DNA of 64,000 nucleotides from Pseudogulbenkiania ferrooxidans 2002 (GTDB lineage Bacteria > Pseudomonadota > Gammaproteobacteria > Burkholderiales > Chromobacteriaceae): positions 434,001 to 498,000 of the forward strand of contig NZ_ACIS01000001.1 of assembly GCF_000174355.1 (NCBI RefSeq), written 5' to 3'. The translations under genes were made by a program, and so were the position numbers. Shown piece after piece: positions 8,931-20,028 of this stretch (within the stretch, counting starts at the first letter, position 1; each line of letters begins with the position of its first letter). A model generated the notes under the pieces. It worked only from the letters and a program-made list of their open reading frames with translations. It had not been told where the DNA came from and ran no database searches.

Positions 8931-10433
8931 ATGACGCTGGCCATCGTTCATAGCCGGGCCTTGTCCGGCATGGAGGCTTCCGAGGTCTCTGTCGAGGTGC
9001 ACATGGCCAATGGCCTGCCGGCGTTCGCCATCGTGGGTCTGCCCGACACCGAGGTAAAGGAAAGTCGCGACCGGGTCCGGGCCGCGATCCTGACCTCGGG
9101 GTTTACCTTCCCTGCGCGGAAGATCACAGTGAATCTGGCTCCCGCCGATTTGCCCAAAGATTCGGGGCGCTTCGATTTGCCGATCGCGCTTGGCATTCTG
9201 GTGGCGTCCGGACAGGTGAAGGGTGAAGCGCTTAGCCGCTATGAATTCGCCGGCGAACTGGCGCTGAGCGGCCAACTGCGAGCTGTCCGAGGCGGTTTGG
9301 CGATGACCTGTCATGCCCGGCGTGCCGGGCGTGCCTTTGTGTTACCGCCGCAAAGCGCCACCGAGGCCGCCTTGGTCGCCGATGCCACGGTGTATTCGGC
9401 GGCGACGCTGCTGGAGGTTTGTGCCCATCTCAATGGCTTGCAGCTCTTGCCACGCGCGCAGGCGGAGAGTGTACGCACCACTATCGGCTATCCCGATCTG
9501 GCCGATGTCAAAGGACAGGGGGCGGCGCGCGGGGCGCTGGAGATCGCCGCCGCGGGCGGCCACAGCTTGCTGCTGATTGGTCCTCCGGGAACAGGGAAGT
9601 CGATGCTGGCCAGCCGTTTGCCCGGGCTGCTGCCGCCGATGCAGGATGACGAGGCACTGGAGGCGGCGGCGGTTCAGTCACTCGGATCGCAAGGGTTCTC
9701 TGCCGAGGCCTGGCGCGCCAGGCCATTCAGAGCACCTCACCATACCGCTTCGGCCGTGGCCATGGTGGGAGGCGGCTCCGAGCCACGTCCGGGAGAGGTC
9801 AGCCTGGCGCACCGTGGGGTGCTGTTCCTGGACGAATTGCCGGAGTTTGATCGCCGCGTGCTGGAGGTCCTGCGTGAACCTTTGGAGAATGGCGTGATCC
9901 ATATCTCCCGTGCGGCCCGCCAGGCGACGTTTCCAGCCCGATTTCAGCTCGTGGCGGCAATGAATCCCTGCCCCTGCGGTTATCTCGGGCACCGTTCCGG
10001 GCGCTGCCAGTGCACGCCGGAGCAGGTCGCGCGTTATCGCGGTAAAATCTCCGGCCCTTTGCTGGACCGGATCGACATGCATATCGAGATGCCGACCCTG
10101 TCGCCGGACGAGCTATCAGGCCAGGGGCAAGGCGAAACGAGTGCGGCGGTGCGCGAGAGGGTGATTTCGGCGCGCCGGATCCAGTTGGCGCGGCAGGGGA
10201 AGGCGAATGCGGACCTTTCCGGGGCCGAGCTGGATCGGCATGGGTTGGTCGAAGCGTCGGCGCAGCAGACCCTGCTTCAGGCGGTCGAGCGGCTGCACCT
10301 TTCCGCTCGCAGCTATCATCGGATTCTGCGTGTGGCTCGAACCATTGCCGACTTGAAGGGCGCGGAACGGATATCGCGCCAGGAAGTGTTGCAGGCGGTA
10401 CAACTGCGACGTGCCGGGCTGCCAAATAGCTGA
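8931..10433 (+). CDS. comM: ComM / YifB, competence-related AAA+ branch-migration helicase
   Basis: ComM is a hexameric helicase that extends the D-loop when incoming single-stranded DNA recombines during natural transformation. The 500-residue protein has the N-terminal lon-like domain (VGLPDTEVKESRDRVRAA), the Mg-chelatase AAA+ core with Walker A GPPGTGKS at 217-224 and Walker B LFLDELPEF near 300, and the cysteine cluster NPCPCGYLGH...CQC. It is full length, as in naturally competent species. This matters for the repeat-word finding: recipient machinery for DNA uptake is encoded in the same window. Confidence 0.95.
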   Translation: MTLAIVHSRALSGMEASEVSVEVHMANGLPAFAIVGLPDTEVKESRDRVRAAILTSGFTFPARKITVNLAPADLPKDSGRFDLPIALGILVASGQVKGEALSRYEFAGELALSGQLRAVRGGLAMTCHARRAGRAFVLPPQSATEAALVADATVYSAATLLEVCAHLNGLQLLPRAQAESVRTTIGYPDLADVKGQGAARGALEIAAAGGHSLLLIGPPGTGKSMLASRLPGLLPPMQDDEALEAAAVQSLGSQGFSAEAWRARPFRAPHHTASAVAMVGGGSEPRPGEVSLAHRGVLFLDELPEFDRRVLEVLREPLENGVIHISRAARQATFPARFQLVAAMNPCPCGYLGHRSGRCQCTPEQVARYRGKISGPLLDRIDMHIEMPTLSPDELSGQGQGETSAAVRERVISARRIQLARQGKANADLSGAELDRHGLVEASAQQTLLQAVERLHLSARSYHRILRVARTIADLKGAERISRQEVLQAVQLRRAGLPNS

Positions 10434-10497
10434 GCTTTTCCCCGGCCCGTCTTAATTATTGGATAATGTGGCGATTGCATGATGCAAGCTAGCGCCC

Positions 10498-11226
10498 ATG
10501 GGTAATATTGATTTGAAACATTCTTCACGTTCTTCCTCTTCGCGCCGCAACTCGTCGGGAGCCGCGCGCAGTGGTGGTGGTGGTCTGATGGCGGGTATCG
10601 TCATTGGGCTGATCGTCGGGGTGGCCGTCGCCATCGGCTTGGCCATGTATCTCAATCGTTCAGCGACGCCCTTTGCTACGGCAACGAAGTCGACACCGAA
10701 GCCTGCCGCCCAGGTGCCCGAGCCGACCTTGCTGTCGCCTGGAAGCAAGATAGCCGAGTTGCCTGTCGCACCGTCATCGGCGCCGGCGACACCGGCTACC
10801 GCACCGGCGATTCCGGCGACTTCCCCGGCTCCCGTGGCCCCGCCGGCCGCCAAGCCGACCGCCCCGGCCAAAAGCCAGGATGAGCAACGTTTCGATTTTT
10901 ACAAGATTCTGCCGGGGCAGCTTGATGCTGTTCCGGGTGAGGGGGGGAAGCACGCCAAGGGCGGGGAACCTTCCGCCTCTGCAGCTGTTCCTAAGTCTTA
11001 TTTGCAAGTAGGTGCATTCCAGAATGAAGACGAGGCGGATAACCTGAAGGCCCGTTTGGCCATGCTGGGTGTCGAAGCCTCGATACAGTCGGTCAATCTG
11101 CCCGACAAAGGTCTGGTGCACCGTGTCCGCGTCGGTCCGTTTACACGGCAAGAAGATCTGGACCGGGTGCGTGCTCAACTCAAGCAGGATGGCCTGACCG
11201 GAGCTGTGGTCAAGGGCGGTAATTGA
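10498..11226 (+). CDS. SPOR domain-containing membrane protein (FtsN-like layout)
   Basis: The layout is a short Ser/Arg-rich cytoplasmic head (residues 1-25), one transmembrane helix (about 29-52, GLMAGIVIGLIVGVAVAIGLAMYL), a long Pro/Ala-rich periplasmic linker, and a C-terminal SPOR domain (from SYLQVGAFQNEDEADNLKARL to the end). SPOR domains bind denuded septal peptidoglycan. The gene lies 18 bases before dsbA, an order common in betaproteobacteria. The start is uncertain because there is no clear ribosome site before the ATG at 10498. It may be FtsN, but I leave the symbol blank. Confidence 0.87.
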   Translation: MGNIDLKHSSRSSSSRRNSSGAARSGGGGLMAGIVIGLIVGVAVAIGLAMYLNRSATPFATATKSTPKPAAQVPEPTLLSPGSKIAELPVAPSSAPATPATAPAIPATSPAPVAPPAAKPTAPAKSQDEQRFDFYKILPGQLDAVPGEGGKHAKGGEPSASAAVPKSYLQVGAFQNEDEADNLKARLAMLGVEASIQSVNLPDKGLVHRVRVGPFTRQEDLDRVRAQLKQDGLTGAVVKGGN

Positions 11227-11244
11227 TTTCGACAAGGGGATGAT

Positions 11245-11859
11245 ATGAAAAAGTGGTTGCTTGCCGGGCTGATGCTGTTTAGTGCCTGGGCCAATGCGGC
11301 GATTGAGCAGGGCAAGGATTACACGGTATTGGCCAATCCGCAGCCAGTGGCAACGCCGGGCAAGGTGGAGGTCATCGAGTTCTTTTCCTACCACTGCATC
11401 CATTGTTTTCATCTTGACCCGGCTTTGACGGCGTGGAGCAAGAAGCTGCCGGCCAACGTCAGCTTCCGTCGTGAGCAGATTGTCTGGAACAAGCAGATGG
11501 AGGGTCTGGCTCGTTTGTTCGCGACCTTCAATGCCACCCGGACGCTGGACAGGCTGCATGCCCCGGCGCTGAGCGCCATGGTGGAGAAAAAGATCAATCT
11601 GGCCGACGAGACGGAGATGAGCAAGTGGCTGGCGACCCAGCCAGGGATCGACACCAAGACTTTCATGGCAACGTATAAGTCCTTCGGCATCAATGCCCAG
11701 GTGGCCCGTGCCAGCAAGATCACCCGAGACTACGGTATCGAAGGGACGCCGACCATCGTGGTGGCCGGCAAGTACGCGACGATGGCGGCCGAGCCAGCCC
11801 GCTTGCTGCAGGTGGTGGATGAGTTGATCGTCAAGGCGCAGCGGGAAGCGAAGAAATAA
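11245..11859 (+). CDS. dsbA: Thiol:disulfide interchange protein DsbA
   Basis: Periplasmic oxidase that puts disulfide bonds into exported proteins, recycled by DsbB. It has a clear signal peptide (MKKWLL to WANA, residues 1-18), the thioredoxin-fold active site CIHC at 51-54 (usual CPHC; CVHC in Neisseria), and the cis-proline loop GTPTIVV. The ribosome site AAGGGG is well placed. Length 204 residues fits. Type IV pilins and porins need disulfides, so it supports the pilus and porin genes nearby. Confidence 0.95.
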   Translation: MKKWLLAGLMLFSAWANAAIEQGKDYTVLANPQPVATPGKVEVIEFFSYHCIHCFHLDPALTAWSKKLPANVSFRREQIVWNKQMEGLARLFATFNATRTLDRLHAPALSAMVEKKINLADETEMSKWLATQPGIDTKTFMATYKSFGINAQVARASKITRDYGIEGTPTIVVAGKYATMAAEPARLLQVVDELIVKAQREAKK

Positions 11860-11884
11860 GGTAGTTAAGTTTGCATTAATCGAA

Positions 11885-11912
11885 CAAAGGCAGCCTGGCT
11901 GCCTTTGTTTTT
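11885..11912 (+). terminator. dsbA terminator
   Basis: Stem CAAAGGCAGC / GCTGCCTTTG with a three-base loop, followed by TTTTTG. Confidence 0.9.
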
Positions 11913-11942
11913 GCCTAATAACGACAATGGAAAGGTTGTACC

Positions 11943-12764
11943 GTGGACGTGCTGCTGCTAGCCAAGGCTTTACTGATGGGGGTCGTGGAAGGCCTGACGG
12001 AGTTTCTGCCGATTTCGAGTACTGGCCACCTGATCGTGGCGGGTGACCTGATCAATTTCCATAGCGAGACCAGCGCGGTCTTCGAGGTGGTGATCCAGCT
12101 GGCGGCCATTTTGGCGGTGGTCTGGGAATACCGGGCTCGTTTCACCGGCGTGGCGGAAAATCTGGGACGTGACGCTTCGGCCCAGCGCTTTGTGTTCAAT
12201 TTGCTGCTGGCCTTTTTGCCCGCTGCCATCATCGGCTTTCTGTTTATCAAGGTCATCAAGCTCTACCTGTTCAACGCGGTGAGCGTGGCGTTGGCGTTTA
12301 TTATTGGTGGCCTGGTGATCTTGTTGGTCGAGCGCAAGGATCGTCGTGCCCAGGTGCATAGCGTCGAGGCCATGACGGGGAGGGATGCCCTCAAGGTGGG
12401 GCTGGCTCAGGTGTTTGCCCTGATTCCGGGAACCTCGCGTTCTGGTGCCACCATCATTGGCGGTATGTTGTTTGGCCTCGACCGGAAGGTGGCCACCGAG
12501 TTTTCCTTCTTTCTGGCGGTTCCAACCATGTTCGCGGCAACTATTTACGATGTGTACAAACATCGTGCACTGTTCGCCTTGAGTGATGCCCCAGTCTTTG
12601 CCGTAGGTTTTGTGGCGGCCTTCTTCAGTGCGTTTCTGGCGGTACGCGGGCTGATCCGCTATGTCTCGGGCCATAACTTCAATGCTTTCGCCTGGTACCG
12701 TATTGGCTTCGGTGTGCTGATCCTGCTGACCTGGAAAATGGGTTGGGTGGACTGGGCGGCGTAA
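11943..12764 (+). CDS. uppP: Undecaprenyl-diphosphatase (UppP / BacA)
   Basis: This integral membrane phosphatase recycles the lipid carrier used for peptidoglycan and other surface polymers; overexpression gives bacitracin resistance. The family motifs are present: GVVEGLTEFLPISSTGHL near residues 12-29 and the PGTSRSGATI motif near 160. About eight hydrophobic helices and 273 residues match the family. The start is GTG at 11943 with GGAAAGG about seven bases upstream. Confidence 0.97.
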   Translation: MDVLLLAKALLMGVVEGLTEFLPISSTGHLIVAGDLINFHSETSAVFEVVIQLAAILAVVWEYRARFTGVAENLGRDASAQRFVFNLLLAFLPAAIIGFLFIKVIKLYLFNAVSVALAFIIGGLVILLVERKDRRAQVHSVEAMTGRDALKVGLAQVFALIPGTSRSGATIIGGMLFGLDRKVATEFSFFLAVPTMFAATIYDVYKHRALFALSDAPVFAVGFVAAFFSAFLAVRGLIRYVSGHNFNAFAWYRIGFGVLILLTWKMGWVDWAA

Positions 12765-12790
12765 GCCATCCCTTTTTTGCTCATAAAAGC

Positions 12791-12819
12791 TTGACGCGGG
12801 TTCTGCGAGACGGTAAGAT
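12791..12819 (+). promoter_or_regulatory. Sigma-70 promoter of tRNA-fMet
   Basis: TTGACG, a 17-base spacer, then TAAGAT. Initiation would fall near 12826, seven bases before the mature tRNA. Confidence 0.85.
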
Positions 12820-12832
12820 GCATTTCTTCAGA

Positions 12833-12909
<77 letters not shown>

Positions 12910-12916
12910 AGTTTAG

Positions 12917-12946
12917 AAAAGCCAGAACATCATGTTCTGGCTTTTT
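12917..12946 (+). terminator. tRNA-fMet terminator
   Basis: Stem AAAAGCCAGAACA / TGTTCTGGCTTTT with a three-base loop and a following T run, eight bases after the tRNA. Confidence 0.92.
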
Positions 12947-13075
12947 GCTATCCAACGTGCCCCATATCGGTGTACGCCGCATAACGTGCGATTTCCGTCG
13001 CGACGCTTCCTGAATTCTTGTGGGTCCCTCCGCCGGCTTGGCTTTTCAATTTAGCCAGCGCGGATGCTTGCGCAT

Positions 13076-13112
13076 AAAAAAACACGTCACCCGAAGAGTG
13101 ACGTGTTTTTTT
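13076..13112. terminator. Terminator of purB (usable both ways)
   Basis: Near-symmetrical stem AAAAAAACACGTCAC / GTGACGTGTTTTTTT with a seven-base loop. It lies just past the purB stop on the minus strand and would also stop plus-strand readthrough from the tRNA side. Confidence 0.92.
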
Positions 13113-13125
13113 GGGGGCGGGCGAT

Positions 13126-14538
<1,413 letters not shown>

Positions 14539-14553
14539 TCAGTACAAAAGTAA

Positions 14554-14567
14554 AAGGTTGGCCGAAG
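14554..14567 (+). repeat. Exact AAGGTTGGCCGAAG word, after the ATP-grasp gene
   Basis: An exact copy ends one base from the stop codon (14569-14571) of the minus-strand ATP-grasp gene, so it lies on the 3' side of that gene. Confidence 0.88.
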
Positions 14568-14568
14568 G

Positions 14569-15468
14569 TTAGGCGCGCAGGCGGCGTGCCACGCCTTCAG
14601 CCAGCCGGTCGGCGGCTTCCGGGTGAAAGCGGAAGAACAGCTCCGGCTCGATCATTTCCAGTTCCATCACGGCCAGCTGGCCGTCGTTATCGCGGATGAG
14701 GTCGACGCGGGCGTAGAGCACGTCGAACGGCACCGCGGCGACGGCCGCTTCGGCGAAGGTGATCTCCTCCTGGCTCGGCGTGTAGTCGTGCACCTGGCCG
14801 CCATGGTCGTCCTGCACCCGGAAGTCGCCGCTCTTGGGCGTCTTGCGGATGGCGTGGGTAAAGCGGCCGTCGATGATCATCAGGGAGGTTTCCCCCTGTG
14901 CCAGTACATCGTGCTGGAACGGCTGCAGCATCATCGCTTCCTGCTCGATCAGCTCCCCGTAGCTGCATTCCAGCGCCGGGGTGTCGGTATGGTGGAAACG
15001 ATAAGTATGCCGTGCTGCCCCCGAGATCACCGGCTTCAGGATCAGCTCGTCCCAGCCGCTGCTCTCGACAATGCTGAGCAGGGAACGTCTATCGCCCTTT
15101 TCAATGTAGAGCGTCGGGACGATGTTGATGTCTTTTTCTGCCAGTGTGCCGAGGTAGTGCTTGTCGATGTTCCAGCGGATCAGGCCGGCCTCGTTGAACA
15201 GCCGGGTCTGGGCGCTGGCACGTGAAAGCCAGGCGCTGAATTCGGCGTAGCGGTCGAAGTAGTCCCAGGTGGTGCGCAGTAGGGCGGAACGCGTCTGCGT
15301 CCAGTCCATCGCGGAGTCGGCCCAGTCGTGGCGGGCAACGGCGAGCCCCTGTCTTTCCAGGGCTTGCAGTACCAGATTGTCTTCGGTGTGTACCTGGCGG
15401 GTGTACCAGTCGGCCTCGTTGGGGGCGAGGTAGCGGCTTTCGGTCAGGACGACAACGTCGTAATGCAT
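14569..15468 (-). CDS. ATP-grasp domain protein of unknown substrate
   Basis: The ~299-residue protein looks like an ATP-grasp ligase related to the RimK/glutathione-synthetase type. It has a Rossmann-like N-terminal part, an ATP-binding central part (ELILKPVISGAARHTYRF), and the C-terminal metal-binding stretch ALYARVDLIRDNDG...LEMIEPELFF, which carries the typical Arg/Asp/Glu ligands. Substrate and product are unknown. The start is unclear: ATG 15468 (MHYDVVVL) looks natural; ATG 15480 is also in frame. It begins soon after the ffh stop codon and may be co-transcribed with ffh. Confidence 0.8.
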   Translation of the reverse strand: MHYDVVVLTESRYLAPNEADWYTRQVHTEDNLVLQALERQGLAVARHDWADSAMDWTQTRSALLRTTWDYFDRYAEFSAWLSRASAQTRLFNEAGLIRWNIDKHYLGTLAEKDINIVPTLYIEKGDRRSLLSIVESSGWDELILKPVISGAARHTYRFHHTDTPALECSYGELIEQEAMMLQPFQHDVLAQGETSLMIIDGRFTHAIRKTPKSGDFRVQDDHGGQVHDYTPSQEEITFAEAAVAAVPFDVLYARVDLIRDNDGQLAVMELEMIEPELFFRFHPEAADRLAEGVARRLRA

Positions 15469-15492
15469 GGCGGGTTCCATGTTCTGCGGCGT

Positions 15493-16851
<1,359 letters not shown>

Positions 16852-16959
16852 GGGGCGTCCTTCTGCCTGCCAACGATGGGCAGCTTGGTGTAGACTTTCA
16901 AATTGTCTATTTTACACGACCCACCGGGCTTGCGCCCGGTTCACGAGTGCAATTACCTC

Positions 16960-17781
16960 ATGACCAGTTTTCTGCTCGTCATCACCCTGCTTCTGATTCT
17001 GGCCTACGGTGCGTTTTCCTGGCATTTCATCGGGCACTGGCGCGGTGTCGGGATCCTGCCGCGTCATCCGCGTCGCGAGCACCTGCTGCTGGGGGTGCTG
17101 TTGTTGCTGCACGCCATGGCGGTGATGGGGCCGCTACGCGAGGGAGCGTTGTTGTCGCTCGGGGTCGGACGGGCGCTGTCGGTGCTGGTGTGGCTGATGT
17201 TGCTGATCTACTGGACCTGCGGTTTTTTCTACCGTGTGGAAGGGCTGCAGCTGTTCATGATGCCGCTGGCGGTGGCCACGCTGGCTTTCAGCCTGCTGTT
17301 TCCGGGGGAGCATCTGCTGGGCGATCTGAGCAATCCGGCCTTGCTGTTGCATATTCTGGTGTCGATGCTGGCCTACAGCCTACTCGCTATCGGCGCCCTG
17401 GTGGCGTTGTTGATGTTGGCGTTGGACAAAGCGCTGCATGACAAACGCTGGATCACGTTGGTGCGTCAGCTGCCCCCGTTGCTGTCGCTGGAAACCATGA
17501 TGTTCCAGGTGCTGGGTGTGGGGTTTTTGCTACTGACGGCGAGCCTGTTCAGCGGCGTGGTGTTCTCCGAGGAGGTGTTTGGCAAGCCGGCGGCCTGGTC
17601 GCACAAGATCGTGTTTTCGATCATGGCGTGGGGCCTGTTTGGCGCATTGCTGGTGGGGCGCAAGCTGTATGGCTGGCGCGGCAAGTTGGCAGTGCGCTGG
17701 ACGCTGATTGGCTTTGTGGCGCTGATGTTCGCCTACGTCGGCAGCAAGGTGGTGCTCGAACTGGTTTTGCATCGCGGTTAA
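16960..17781 (+). CDS. CcsA/HemX-like inner membrane protein (YpjD/CorE type)
   Basis: A polytopic membrane protein of about 273 residues with eight predicted hydrophobic segments, resembling the cytochrome c assembly (CcsA/HemX/YpjD) family. The conserved region with two histidines, LLLHILVSMLAYSLLAIGAL and AAWSHKIVFSIMAWGLF, fits the family, although a full WWD heme motif is not evident. Homologues often lie next to ffh in proteobacteria, as here. I chose ATG 16960; the frame extends to 16903 but would begin inside the promoter region. The precise role is uncertain. Confidence 0.8.
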   Translation: MTSFLLVITLLLILAYGAFSWHFIGHWRGVGILPRHPRREHLLLGVLLLLHAMAVMGPLREGALLSLGVGRALSVLVWLMLLIYWTCGFFYRVEGLQLFMMPLAVATLAFSLLFPGEHLLGDLSNPALLLHILVSMLAYSLLAIGALVALLMLALDKALHDKRWITLVRQLPPLLSLETMMFQVLGVGFLLLTASLFSGVVFSEEVFGKPAAWSHKIVFSIMAWGLFGALLVGRKLYGWRGKLAVRWTLIGFVALMFAYVGSKVVLELVLHRG

Positions 17782-17840
17782 TTATTTGTCATATTGATGG
17801 GGCGGGCTTCGCATTTGTTCACTCTAGTTAAGGAGTCGAT

Positions 17841-18200
17841 ATGAAAAAATTGCTGCTGATCCTCGCCAGCGTGCTGGCGTTCTGTTCCTCCGCCATGGCG
17901 GCCATCAACCTTAATACTGCAACGCAGCAGGAACTCGAATCGCTCAACGGTATCGGCCCGGCCAAGGCCAAGGCGATCATGGATTATCGGACCAAACAAG
18001 GGCCGTTCAAGACTGTCGACGAACTGAAGAACGTGCCAGGCATCGGCGACAAGACGCTGGAAAAACTGCGCAAGGATATCGCCGTGTCGGGCAAGAGTGC
18101 CGCGCCGACGGCGAAACCGGCGGCTCCGGCCAAAGCCGGCAGCAGCCCCGTCGTGCCGGCCAAGCCAGTGGCCAAGCCGGTCGCTCCGGCCAAGCCGTAA
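17841..18200 (+). CDS. comEA: ComEA-family periplasmic DNA-binding protein (helix-hairpin-helix)
   Basis: In transformation, ComEA binds double-stranded DNA in the periplasm and pulls it in by acting as a ratchet. The 119-residue protein has a signal peptide (residues 1-20, ending SSAMA), then two helix-hairpin-helix motifs with GIGP at 37-40 and GIGD at 67-70, within the standard INLNTATQQEL fold. A basic Ala/Lys/Pro tail (from about 88) follows. That tail resembles a disordered, DNA- or wall-binding extension. A good AAGGAG site precedes the ATG. Confidence 0.93.
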   Translation: MKKLLLILASVLAFCSSAMAAINLNTATQQELESLNGIGPAKAKAIMDYRTKQGPFKTVDELKNVPGIGDKTLEKLRKDIAVSGKSAAPTAKPAAPAKAGSSPVVPAKPVAKPVAPAKP

Positions 18201-18223
18201 TCGTTCGCTGGTTGCCGATATAG

Positions 18224-18241
18224 ACGCCCCGCTTGGGGCGT
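18224..18241. terminator. Hairpin between convergent comEA and phr
   Basis: Stem ACGCCCC / GGGGCGT with GCTT loop, between the convergent ends. The T tract is poor (TTATGCTTTTT), so confidence is moderate. Confidence 0.6.
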
Positions 18242-19651
18242 TTATGCTTTTTGGCGCTGCCCGAACAGCGCCAGGGCCTGTGTCCGCTGCTCGGCATGGT
18301 CGACGATGGGCCGAGGATAATCGCGTCCCAATAGAAATCCGCCGGGCAACACCTTGGCCTGCCACGGAGCGTGGATAGCCTTGTTATCGAGTGCGGCCAG
18401 TTCCGGCACATAACGGCGGATGAACTTGCCTTCAGGGTCGAATTTCTGCGACTGCGTTACCGGATTGAAAATGCGGAACCAGGGTTGGGCATCGCAACCG
18501 GTCGATGCGGCCCACTGCCAACCGCCATTGTTGGCGGCCAGATCGTAGTCGATCAGCTTCTCGGCGAAATAGCGCTCCCCCCAACGCCAGTCCACCAGCA
18601 GATCCTTGACCAGGAAGCTCGCCGTCACCATGCGCAGCCGGTTGTGCATGTAGCCGCTGTACGCGAGCTGCCGCATGGCGGCATCGACCAGCGGGTAGCC
18701 GGTGCGTCCGGCGCACCAGGCGGCGAACAGGGTTTCGTCGTTGGGGAAACCGAGCTGCCGGTACTCCGGTTTGAAGCTTTCCTCCACGACGTGCGGGTAG
18801 TGCCACAGCAATTGCTGATAGAACTCACGCCAGATCAGCTCGCTCAACCAGGTCGTCGCCCCGGCGCTGCCTTGCTGCCAGGCAAACTGTGCCAATTGAC
18901 GAATCGAGATGGTGCCAAAGCGCAGGTGAACCGACAGGTACGACACTCCCTTGGCAGCAGGGAAGTCGCGCCATTGTTGGTAGTGTTCGATACGTTGGCC
19001 GAAATCGGTGAACACGGCCGCGGCGCCCGCCATGCCGGCGCGAATGCCCAGACGACCGAGCCCGGTATCGGTAAAGCCCAGGTCGGCCAGGCTGGGTAGC
19101 GGGGTTTCGGCCAACCTTGCCAGCCTGTTGAGGTAACGTGTGCTTGGGTAGGCCTGCAGAAAAAAGGGGGTGAGCTTTTTCAGCCAGGCATTCCGGTAGG
19201 GGGTGAATACGGTATAGGGCTTGCTGTTTACGGTGAGCACTTCGTCCTGCTCGAAGATCACCTGGTCTTTCACCGTTTCCAGCCGCGTGCCGTGTCGAGA
19301 TAGCCGCTCGGCAACCGCCGCATCACGCAGGCAGGCGGCCGGTTCATAGTCGCGGCTGGCCCAGACTGTGCTGGCCCCGTGTTCCTGCGCCAAGGCCGGG
19401 ATGCAATCCACTGGCCGGCCGGATACGACGACTAGGTCGCTGCCGAGGGCACACAACTGCTCTTTCAGTTCCACCAGAGAGTGCCAGATGAAGTCGACGC
19501 GGCGGTCCTGCGCGGGGAGGTGCTTCAGGATATCCCGGTCGAACACGAACACGCAGACGACGCGTTCGCTGTGGCGCAAGGCGGCATACAGTGCCGCGTG
19601 ATCGTCAAGTCGCAGGTCGCGGCGGAACCAGCAGAGGGCAGTCGTGGTCAT
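18242..19651 (-). CDS. phrB: Deoxyribodipyrimidine photolyase (class I CPD)
   Basis: Photolyase repairs UV-made cyclobutane pyrimidine dimers with light, FAD and an antenna chromophore. The start is ATG 19651 (MTTTALCWFRRDLRLDDHAAL), giving 469 residues, near the 472 of E. coli PhrB. The open frame upstream to 19753 is not needed. FAD-domain motifs are clear: GYPLVDAAMRQL, MHNRLRMVTASFL and the WRWGERYFAEKLIDYDLAANNGGWQWAASTG stretch (split here: WRWGE, then DYDLAANNGGWQW). The gene carries an exact repeat word at 19105, in the frame that encodes Arg-Leu-Ala-Glu. Confidence 0.95.
   Translation of the reverse strand: MTTTALCWFRRDLRLDDHAALYAALRHSERVVCVFVFDRDILKHLPAQDRRVDFIWHSLVELKEQLCALGSDLVVVSGRPVDCIPALAQEHGASTVWASRDYEPAACLRDAAVAERLSRHGTRLETVKDQVIFEQDEVLTVNSKPYTVFTPYRNAWLKKLTPFFLQAYPSTRYLNRLARLAETPLPSLADLGFTDTGLGRLGIRAGMAGAAAVFTDFGQRIEHYQQWRDFPAAKGVSYLSVHLRFGTISIRQLAQFAWQQGSAGATTWLSELIWREFYQQLLWHYPHVVEESFKPEYRQLGFPNDETLFAAWCAGRTGYPLVDAAMRQLAYSGYMHNRLRMVTASFLVKDLLVDWRWGERYFAEKLIDYDLAANNGGWQWAASTGCDAQPWFRIFNPVTQSQKFDPEGKFIRRYVPELAALDNKAIHAPWQAKVLPGGFLLGRDYPRPIVDHAEQRTQALALFGQRQKA
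18994..19004 (+). repeat. Partial word GTTGGCCGAAA inside phr
   Basis: The last 11 bases of the repeat word are present; the AAG at the start is replaced. Confidence 0.5.
19105..19118 (-). repeat. Exact AAGGTTGGCCGAAA word inside phr
   Basis: An exact copy on the coding (minus) strand. It is read as AGG-TTG-GCC-GAA, giving Arg-Leu-Ala-Glu; AGG and TTG are uncommon next to the CGC and CTG used elsewhere. Confidence 0.88.
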
Positions 19652-20028
19652 GGTCGGGTTCGAGTCAGGGAGTGGCGTTATTTTGCGGTGTTTTAGGCCA
19701 TGAGGCATGGAGCGGCAACCCGCTCGGGAATGCATGGAGTGACTTTTTTGCAACAGTTTTTGTCATATTGGGTTGTTGTGTCTCAAATTGACAACATTTG
19801 TTGTTTGTTTGTATTTCCATATAAAACAATGGTTTATCGAATCGTGTTGCAACTTGGTTGAAGCCTGTCCAGCGTGCCGACCACGCGGTTTTGTATTTTC
19901 GCAACGCCAGATTTATAGTCTCGACAGAAATCGCCGGAAATTATCGGTGGTGCAGAAATGTTCGGGCTGGCCTTGTTTAGCCTGGCTAGCAGCCGGACAA
20001 ACCCAACTGACTTAAAAGGAAGAACGCG
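19652..20028 (+). other. 377-base gap upstream of the porin: A/T-rich regulatory region
   Basis: No gene is seen here. The middle (19740-19830) is much more A/T-rich than its surroundings and holds a short dyad ACAAC-ATTT-GTTGT at 19791-19804. A promoter-like pair lies at 19891-19919, closer to the porin. A region like this fits a well-regulated, strongly expressed outer-membrane gene. Confidence 0.6.
19891..19919 (+). promoter_or_regulatory. Likely porin promoter
   Basis: TTGTAT, a 17-base spacer, then TATAGT. Initiation near 19926 would leave a leader of about 100 bases before the porin ATG. Confidence 0.6.
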
